Below are positions 56,571 through 64,000 of a stretch of DNA of 64,000 nucleotides, one piece after another. The stretch is from Symsagittifera roscoffensis (taxonomy: Eukaryota; Xenacoelomorpha; Acoela; Convolutidae). The translations under genes and the position numbers were made by a program. How positions within the stretch are numbered: position 1 is the stretch's first letter; each line of letters begins with the position of its first letter. The DNA lies in NCBI RefSeq assembly GCF_963678635.1, contig NC_087070.1, positions 29,364,048 through 29,428,047 of the forward strand. The letters are read 5' to 3'. A model generated the notes under the pieces. That model did not search any database, was not told the DNA's origin, and worked only from the letters and a program-made list of their open reading frames with translations.

Positions 56571-57248
56571 GGTCCGACATGGGCTTCAAAAGGTCGGATT
56601 TAGTATCGAATAATATCAGACTAGCTGCGTCCAATCAGGGCGCAATCTATGAGGCCAGAAGAAGTCCTATCATATCGCTGCAATTGGGAGGAAGGCATCT
56701 CTCGATGAGCTTTCTGGATGTCGAAAACTTGGACGAAGCCATTCATTCATCCTAGAACGCGAGTTTGTGCGCAACTTTGACGTTACGATCGACCTCAACG
56801 ACGGGATGATGCCAATCAAGGACCCAGAGAGGAAGTATGAAAAGAAACCTGTAATTTGATCTTGATTAATCCAGCGAAGGTGCTAATTTTCTCAGATCGG
56901 AAAGTTAGATTAAAAGCAAATCAAGCTGTAGTGGTGACGTTTAGGATGAGGAGTTCAAATGAATTAGTAACAACAGAAAAGTGAGTGTATTCCCCGACCC
57001 AAACAGTAAGAGCTCAGCTATTTTAGGAAGAAGCTTCTCACTCACTCAGAGCGGACTGTGTATGAGTGTTATGTTGAACACAGAGGCAACATCGGTGACG
57101 ATACAACGTGAAAAGAAGCTTGGCTATGCGTTGCCTCTAAACACAGAGTAGCAGAGTTTGGAGAACTTGAAGAAGTTTAAAGAAACTGAGTGTCCATTAC
57201 ATGTCAACCAAGACTGTATACTGAAAAGAATAAATGAAATGACGATTT

Positions 57249-58760
57249 TTAAAAAAGTGTTTCCATGAAATCAGAGACAGACGATGGGCTGTCTAGCTGC
57301 TCGAATTTCCCTGAGAGATCAACAGACACCGAATTAGCAAACAAACCAGTACTACCTGAGACAGAACTTTTGAGAGACAAGATATCGGATAGGGAGCTGG
57401 ACTCTCTTAGAGCAGTGTTGAATCGGAACGCAGAGGTTTTTTTGAAGCATAAAGCCAACATAGCTCGTTGCAATTTTCTAGAACATGAGATAGAGATAGA
57501 AGAGGGTTTGGTACCTCACAGGGAAAGGGGCTAGGAGAATGACCCCGCAAAGTAATTGAGATGTTAATGGAATATTACATGATTGAGCCATCGAAGTCCC
57601 CGTGGGCCTGTGACGTGGTCACGGCTAAGAAGAAAGGAAAGGGGGGCAACTTAGGTTTTGTTGTGATTTTCGCTACTTGAACGCAGTAACGATAAAAGAT
57701 GCATACCCGATTCCCCGCATCAATGAAAGTCTCTCGAAGTTGGGACACGCCAATTTCTTAACGACGTTGGGTTTGGGATGTGAGTTCTGGCAAAAGCCCC
57801 TCAGAAAACAGGAGCGAGAGAAAACGGGCTTTGTGTGTGAACTGGGACTGTTCCAGTAGAAAAGAATAGCTTTTGGACTATGCAACGCGACGGCTATATT
57901 TCAGCGATTGATGACCCAGGCACTCACAAATGTAACCAAGAAGTAAGGGAAGCTCATAATGTGTTGCAATGATGACGTTGTGATTGCGACACCAACCCTT
58001 TAAGGACCACATAGAGAGACTGGGCGAAGTCGTTACTTGCATGAAACAGGCCGGCCTGAAATGTAAGACCCACCAAGTGTGAGATCCTGAGGGACTCAAC
58101 AAAGTACCTGGGTCGCCTTGTAGACAAGCAGGCAGTCAAACCACAACCTGAAGCGGTTGAACAGTGCTGACATGAACGGCACTAAAAACCCTCGCACAAT
58201 TGATGAGTTTTCTCGGTTTAGCGAATTATTAAAGAGAATTTATCAAAGGGTATTCGACAAGATATACCCCATGCAGCAATTGATGCGAAGTGAGGGGAAG
58301 AAATTCAGCTGGACTGACGAGGCTCAAGTCTCTTTTGAGAACATCAAACGCGAACTTTGCGAGCCTCCGGTTCTCGGCATGCCGACCGAGAAAGGAATTT
58401 TTGTGCTAGACACAGACGCATCAGTAGTTGCTACCTCGGGCATACTCCATCAAGAACAAGAATGGTTTGGAAAGACTGTTCTCCAACACATAGCTTATGG
58501 GAGCAAAGCCTTAAGCGACACCGAAATGAAAAATGATGCACCGAAAGCGGAGCTGTTTGCAGTAATTACTTTTGTGAAAAAGTACAGGGCCTACTAATTT
58601 GCGCGTTGACAATAAAGCTGTCGCCTGGCTAAGGACTTAATCGATGGATCAGAGCTATATCGGTCTCTGGATTGTACGCCGAGATGGCTATCACATGATA
58701 ATAGAGCACCAAACACGTGACAAAAACAAAAATGCCGACAGCCTCAGCAAGAATATGGGG
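57249..58760 (+). mobile_element. Reverse transcriptase and RNase H region (fossil)
   Basis: RT landmarks: AYPIPRINESLSKLGHANFL (about 57700), FGLCNATAIFQRLMTQAL (57870-57925) and NDDVVIATPT (57963-57997, the YxDD box). Connection then RNase H: VLDTDASVVATSGILHQEQE (58405), AYGSKALSDTEMK, ELFAVITFVKKYRAY and DKNKNADSLSKN (58725-58757). The chromovirus-independent Cer1-like lineage is suggested by the motif set. Confidence 0.85.
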
Positions 58761-59219
58761 TTTTATAAGCGACTGGAAGAGGAGCAAGCTAACCAGGGAA
58801 AAATAAAGGATGGGTTTTCCTTTCTGGACAAAGACACCTATGATAAGCTGCCATTCACCAGATGGCTTGACAAGTTAGGGCATCCCATACCAGGACAACC
58901 CGAACTTCCTGCGGAAAGAGCTGCCGAGATGAAAGTGTTGGCGAAGAGTGATCCGGTAACCTCAGACTTGCTGGTCTGCTCCAACCTGGTAGAGCAAGAA
59001 CTTACCAGTCGTGGTATGAATAGTATAGCGCTACTGAACAAAACGGTGAGCTTAGCACCGGATGTCATGCGAAAGCTCCGCGATCTGTTGAATAGAGAAG
59101 TTGAAACGCAGGATCATGAATAAATGGAAGCCATGCAGAGGCTAATCATCACCGAATGAACGGAGAAGAGACCGGTAGCGACCCGGAGTCGGGACGTTGA
59201 ACGGGATTGCCGATCAATA

Positions 59220-60810
59220 GTGAACCAGATAGTGAACTCGATACCAAAACATGTCGTTTTGAGAACATCGTATGTGGTACGACAACAACTGACCAGCACT
59301 CAGTCCGCTCAAGGGGTCAGTGTTGAACTAAAATCCAGAATGGCAAGGAGGGTTCAGTTCACTGATGCGAAGAAGGAGTATGAGCCGTGCTCGGACTGTT
59401 CAAATGGAGATGAGACATCGTCCGGGGAGTCGTGTTCCATCGGGCCCGGCCAGGATGATTTGTCCGGGGAGTCCATGTAAGGACAACCGAGGGACATTAT
59501 TTTGTCCCGGGAGTAGAGAAAAATGAAGCGCAAGTTAGAAGGCGACTGGATAGACTCAACCATCTCGAGTGACGACTCGAAGTCTCAGTCCTGGGAGAAC
59601 GTGTCTGAGACCAGTTGCAATTCCGACGTGTCGGAATGTGCGATTCATTCCTGGCTAGTAGATTGGGAGGGGGCCGGGTTGGATAGAGAGATGCATCAAG
59701 ATCCAGACAGGGACACATATACTTCCGATGAGAAAGGCACGGTAGTCGACAATGCCGCAGACGAACTTGAGCTGTTAGCAGTGTTGAAGCGTCCAACTAA
59801 AATGATACTTCATGCTACGGTCGTCCGTACTAATCTGGAGCCTTTGGAACAAGAGGCGACAACCTTAAAAAAATGGTGTGTTAAAATGATGGACGATGCC
59901 CATTCCCTGGAAATATATAGCGGATAGCTAAACTGTGATGAAGACATTTTTGAAAACTAGGTACCGACCGTCGGATCTTTTGAGGGCTCAGCGAAATGAT
60001 ACAATGACGAGCCACTTAAAGATATGGATAGAAAACGGAGCAACCGACAAAGGTGATTGGAAAAAGGCAGCTATAAATTTTTGAAGCAATTTTACATGAA
60101 GAGAAAGGATTTGCTAGACTTAAACAAAGACGGGATTGTGGCCGGCAAGCGCTAAGAGGAAAACAAATTCCTTTAAAAATACAATTCGATAGTACTACCA
60201 CAGCTGTATCAAACTGAGTTTTTGTTTTGCTCACACGACCAGATGGGTCATCAGGGCGTGGACAAATTGTATAACCGGATACAGAAGAATCGTCAGGAAT
60301 CAAAGAGGAGGTACAATTCGAACATCCAAAAATCTGCATGACGGCCACAGGCAAAAACCAATTGCTGGTGATGCTTGATCCTTTCACCAAATACGCAGAG
60401 GCAGCTCTCTGCATGGCAGCATCATTGCAGGAAACATACGACCATTTAAAAAATGTCTGGATTGCTAGAGACGGCTGCCCGATCACATTCCAGTCAGACA
60501 ATGGTGAAGCATTCGTGGGTGATCTCACAAAGCAAGAGGTCGCAAATGGCGCAAGCCCAATCGACCACTTATCACCCGCAGACCATTGGCCGGGTCCAAA
60601 GGCAAAATCGCACAATAGTAACCATGCTAGGTGTGTTTTGCTCATGATACATAGACGTCTGGGATAACGACTTGCTGCAGGTAATTGGCGCGTATAATAG
60701 TACCGAACATTCCACGGGAAAAAGCCCACACATGATGTTAACGGGCCAAGAGAAACCCCTCCCCTTAACGTTCTCAATCCGGACTACGAGGTAAGGAAAA
60801 CAGCACCGCA
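59220..60810 (+). mobile_element. Pre-integrase linker and integrase (fossil)
   Basis: A long acidic linker (59220-59927) with RPTKMILHATVVRTNLEPLE, homologous to the minus-strand linkers; H2C2-like SHDQMGHQGVDKLYNRIQK (60232-60288); integrase core LLVMLDPFTKYAEA (60362) and GCPITFQSDNGEAFVGDL (60473). The 253-codon minus frame over this region is a shadow. Confidence 0.8.
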
Positions 60811-60817
60811 AACATAC

Positions 60818-61800
60818 GTGCGTGATGTGATCATTAGGGAGCAAGAACTGAAAGATCTGTGCAGATGGAACACGCAACAGGCTCAAATCAGGCAGAAGAG
60901 GAGGTTTGATAAGAGGACCGCTGACGCCAAGGCATACTCAGTAGGGGACTATGTTTGGTTGTTCCAGGAGAACCAAAGAGAACCAAAAAGTTGCTTAAAA
61001 AAATGGCATGATCCATTTCAAATAACTGAGGTGCACCAGGGTGGTCGTTTTTATCTGATGAGCACCGGTCGCGCAGCTCATCACGAGAATATCAAACCAC
61101 ACAATGCCTCATCGGAAGACTGGTGCATCCCAGCTGCCATACATGATGATAACTACTTGATAGTGGATCCCGCCTGTGAAATGAATGAGAGAGGCACACT
61201 TGACAAGAACGACGGAAATGAGGTGATGGATGACTGTGATCTGCCACTGGACCTGGAACTAACTGAGCGAATAGAGGTCGATGATGAAACCCTACCATAC
61301 GTTGAGGAGGACTGCGACTACCCAGAGCAGACCGAAATTGACAAAGGAGTAAAACTCGACTTTCCATTACCCATGGAGATGCGACAGAGCAAGAGGGGAA
61401 GGGACAAGACGAAATACAAACCATATGGTGAAGACTTTGCCGTAGACAGAATTGTAATGGACGACGTAATGGACGACGTAATGGACGACGTAATGAACGA
61501 CGTAATGGACACAATAGTGGGTTTGGATGAAAAAATGGTATCACAGGACATCGACCTGATAAATGATACAGAAACAGACTTGCCGACGATAGATCGGAAC
61601 CAAAACGGAGTTCGAACATGAGGCGGAACAAAAGCATGAGCATGAGTTGACAAACTTACGGGTGCGCGGATGGCTCCATGATCTATTTGCAGACCCCATA
61701 GAGACAATCCTGACGAATCAGGATGTCGTTCAGACTAGCATCAAATACATCAATCATGACAACACCGATTTCAACTGGATCGCTTCAGATGGCCCTTGAT
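60818..61800 (+). mobile_element. Post-integrase domain and acidic tail, with MDDV repeat (fossil)
   Basis: Open for 267 codons (60818-61621): KAYSVGDYVWLFQE, EVHQGGRFYLMSTGRAAH, HENIKPHNAS, then an acidic tail. A 12-bp in-frame tandem repeat at about 61456-61510 encodes MDDVMDDVMDDVMNDVMD. The following stretch (LRVRGWLHDLFADPIETI, 61650-61700) corresponds to the region that precedes the macro-like end in the minus-strand segments; the macro core itself is not evident here. Confidence 0.75.
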
Positions 61801-62162
61801 GTGTTCCCGAATCCTTTTAATCCTTAGGATTCAGGTTTTAGTATAAACGTTAAGTACTAGGTTTTAGTTCAGCAGTGCTGATGTGTGAGATTGATACTTT
61901 GTGTTATTGCGTGGTTGTGATTATGTCATGATTATTTTATTGTGACATGGACTACTTCAAGTGCGAAAGGTGACAGCGTCTGATCATTTTTTACTGACAA
62001 GGTTGGAGGTGGACAATCAATCCATCTTGGTGCTATCTTTCAAATTACAAACAAAAAAAGATTTTCAATTGACTGCTTTTAAAAGATGGGAATGTTGTTT
62101 TCTCTTAGAGATACAAAAGTTCAAAAAAAGCTTCTAAGTTGTGACGTGGTTTTAGATCGTGA
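61801..62162. other. AT-rich gap between Ty3 tail and accessory frame
   Basis: No gene; equivalent in position and length to 28677-29035. Confidence 0.5.
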
Positions 62163-63690
62163 TTGATCAGACATTTGCTTATTGAAATTCAAAAAGAAAA
62201 TGAAGATACAATATCCAAACGAAATAAAATGAGCGATACATATGACCTTACGGATTTCATCTCAGCGAGCCTAGGAACTACTCTAGACGAGATATATCAG
62301 CGGTTGATAGATTGCAATTTTGGAAAGGAAGAGTCGGAGCTGGTGATGTTCACCGTCGTACTTCTTAATGCGATGGGACGAGAAGACCGTGGGGACCGAC
62401 CCAAAGAAGTGGCGTTGAAGCTAGATTTCGGCAAATCCGGTACCGCTGAGATGAGCAGAATTAGACTCATGCGATGGCGACGCTGAGAGATGTCTTGGCA
62501 AGACTTGGCGCGTGAGCCAGGATTGGACGATCAAAGGGGTTAAAGGCTAGAAGAGATGCCTATGCCAGTGCGCCCTTACTCCTCCGCACAGCCTCTCTTC
62601 GGATCGAGAAGATCACGCAATGGGCCGGCCCCGTCGTACTCTGTAGATTCACCAAGTGCAGTTCCACCCTCAAAGAAGGTGAAAATGAGAGAAATTGAGA
62701 TACAGACGGCAGAAACCAGCAAAACTCTTGAGAAGAGAGACAAGGACTGTCAGGAGTTGTGCTCAAAGCTCGACGAATACAAGAAGACGGTAAAAGAACG
62801 TGATGAGTGAAAGAGGAGGTATGTCGAGCTACTGATCACTCTCAAGGAAGAGGAGGTAAGGCACCTGAAGGAGGTCTTTAATGCGAGTGTAAGCAAGGTG
62901 TCGCCAGATGTCCTAGCCATGTTAAACCCTGACACGTCTGCTAAGGAACTTTACAAACCAACTGAAATGGTAGTTCCAAAGCGATTGAGCTCGCCTGCCA
63001 GTGCGAGGAACACGATACCTGACCCCTCGGATACTTACCTGGCGCCTCAGTTCCGGGAGACTTTCGAGCAGGTGGCTTTGAGGATAATAGATCCCACAGA
63101 ACCGGTCAGTCCGGTACCGAGCAAAACTAAGGTGAGATCGAGAGTGGTTGACATCCGAAAGGATCTCAGCACCCGGAGGACCTTCTTTCAGGTTGCTGCA
63201 GAACATCCAAGGGCCTGTTTGAATGGCATGAGCTGGAATCCGGCAACGATCCACCAACCGGTACCGACGGTTAGCCCACATTTGATTATCGCAAACAGTC
63301 TAGTGAGGGATTTGACAGAGATCCTCGTAGTGGCCAAACCACAGCAATCTCCTTTGGCAGAGCCTCGGTGGCTCAAGTGATCAAGAAGGAGCTACAGAAC
63401 GATGATTGGGTCGTTACACTAATCCTGATAATAAGACGAAATGACGAGTCCAGAAAGCCAGTCACCCCCACTGCTGGTTTGTCTCCTCAATAAATTGAAG
63501 GAGAAGTATAGACCAAGGCACGTGGCCTTTTGCTCTAAGCCCGGACGCCGGCTCACCGATAGCCGACTTCATGAACGGGAACCTGACCCGATGGAACGCG
63601 ATGGTCAGGAGTTTTGTTCCCGAAAATTCCAACGAGCTCAGGCTGATGGACACCGAGAATGCACCGCGAATGGCGGACCATAGACGCAAA
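62163..63690 (+). mobile_element. Accessory frame with coiled coil and SGNH-like end (plus-strand fossil)
   Basis: An ATG at 62230 starts MSDTYDLTDFISASLG. The domain ESELVMFTVVLLNAMGREDR aligns with EVVMLTAALTNILGHDNR of the minus-strand region. Then come a proline-rich linker, a helical coil (62690-62890), NTIPDPSDTYLAPQ (63008, shared motif), and a carboxyl part with HLIIANSLVRDL (63280-63315, like an SGNH block I) and ADFMNGNLTRWNAMVR (63560). It ends where LINE sequence starts. Several breaks. Function unproven; esterase-like by motif. Confidence 0.5.
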
Positions 63691-63699
63691 ATAGCCAAA

Positions 63700-64000
63700 C
63701 TCACCCTGTTAGATAACCCCACTTTCTCCCCCCCCCTAAAAACTAAACAAGCCATAGCGACAGCAAACCCTCGCGAGCACTTGGTCCGGATGACCTTTGC
63801 AACTTTCACTTAAAACACCTGGGACCCCTAGCTCTTGAATATTTAACCCTTCTTTTTAATATGTCGCTGTCTGAAAATTTTATCCCTCAAATGTGGAAAA
63901 ATTCTAAGATAATCCCCCTACCCAAACCCGAAAAGGACCATAAACTATCCACTTCTTATAGGCCTATCTCTTTACTCTGCCCCGCTGTTAAAATTTTAGA
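63700..64000 (+). mobile_element. LINE (CR1/jockey-type) reverse transcriptase, start; runs off the window
   Basis: NPTFSPPLKTKQAIATA followed, after a +1 frame change at about 63755, by KPSRALGPDDLCNFHLKHLG, YLTLLFNMSL, NFIPQMWKNSKIIPLPKPEK and SYRPISLLCPAVKIL at the right edge. This is the amino-terminal finger region of non-LTR RTs (G-P-D-x-L, then S-Y-R-P-I-S-L-L). No endonuclease domain precedes it; instead it directly follows the accessory frame, so it is a 5'-truncated insertion. A C9 run lies at 63728-63736. Confidence 0.8.

Larger units (their letters stand above)
53535..61800 (+). mobile_element. Ty3/gypsy (Cer1-like) element, gag to integrase tail, broken
   Basis: The only element in the window with all pol parts in order: gag, protease, RT, RNase H, integrase, acidic tail. 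Same family as the minus-strand segments in the second array (shared INT, AYSVGDY and acidic-tail motifs). LTRs are not identifiable. A dozen or more breaks across gag-pol, so old and inactive. It is followed by the accessory frame at 62163 as in the minus-strand element. Confidence 0.85.

Noticed and set aside
60016-60777. 253-codon minus-strand frame
   Set aside because: Antisense of the plus-strand integrase, which carries recognisable motifs.
61092-61643. 183-codon and overlapping 129-codon minus-strand frames with Arg/Leu and Ser/Ile repeats
   Set aside because: Shadows of the MDDV repeat and acidic tail on the plus strand.
1-64000. CRISPR arrays, prokaryotic operons, phage
   Set aside because: No regularly spaced short repeats, no ribosome-binding-site organisation; the content is eukaryotic retroelements.

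Overview
The window is eukaryotic, repeat-dominated and AT-rich. There is no rRNA, convincing tRNA, operon or intact host gene. Several short exon-like frames end at GTAAGT-type donors or follow TTTTCAG-type acceptors, which resembles nematode splicing. The integrase, tail and gag of the LTR elements have the feel of the Cer1-like Ty3 group. A nematode or other invertebrate is my best guess, at low confidence.

Layout. (1) 1-21.7 kb is a head-to-tail array of composite units of about 5-8 kb. Each unit combines a minus-strand Penelope-like reverse transcriptase (family A), short conserved frames of unknown function, a block called R here, and a minus-strand cysteine-rich frame called block F. 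The left edge is a 2,153-bp tandem duplication. (2) 21.7-28.7 kb is a minus-strand block of retroelement-like reading frames with an SGNH-hydrolase-like protein and a coiled coil. (3) 28.7-49.8 kb is a second array with a period of about 7.7 kb. Its unit is [decayed minus-strand Ty3 integrase-to-tail segment] + [plus-strand Penelope-like family B] + [C block]. There are four family-B copies, three Ty3 segments and one Ty3 remnant, with junction deletions. (4) 49.8-53.5 kb holds another R copy, AT-rich DNA, a tRNA-like relic, a field of degenerate CCCTCCG repeats and a 334-bp tandem dimer. (5) 53.5-61.8 kb is a plus-strand broken Ty3 element with gag, protease, RT, RNase H and integrase recognisable in order. 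It is followed by a separate accessory frame (62.2-63.7 kb) homologous to the one in region 2. (6) From about 63.7 kb to the edge lies the start of a LINE reverse transcriptase.

Functionally this is a graveyard. The amplified copies share their decay, so the tandem amplification is younger than the insertions. The most interesting signals are a macro-domain-like fold at the tail of the Ty3 element, an SGNH-like accessory frame in the same position behind two Ty3 copies of opposite orientation, two unrelated Penelope families each embedded in a tandem array next to Ty3 integrase-linker DNA, and a conserved small-ORF family in the first array.
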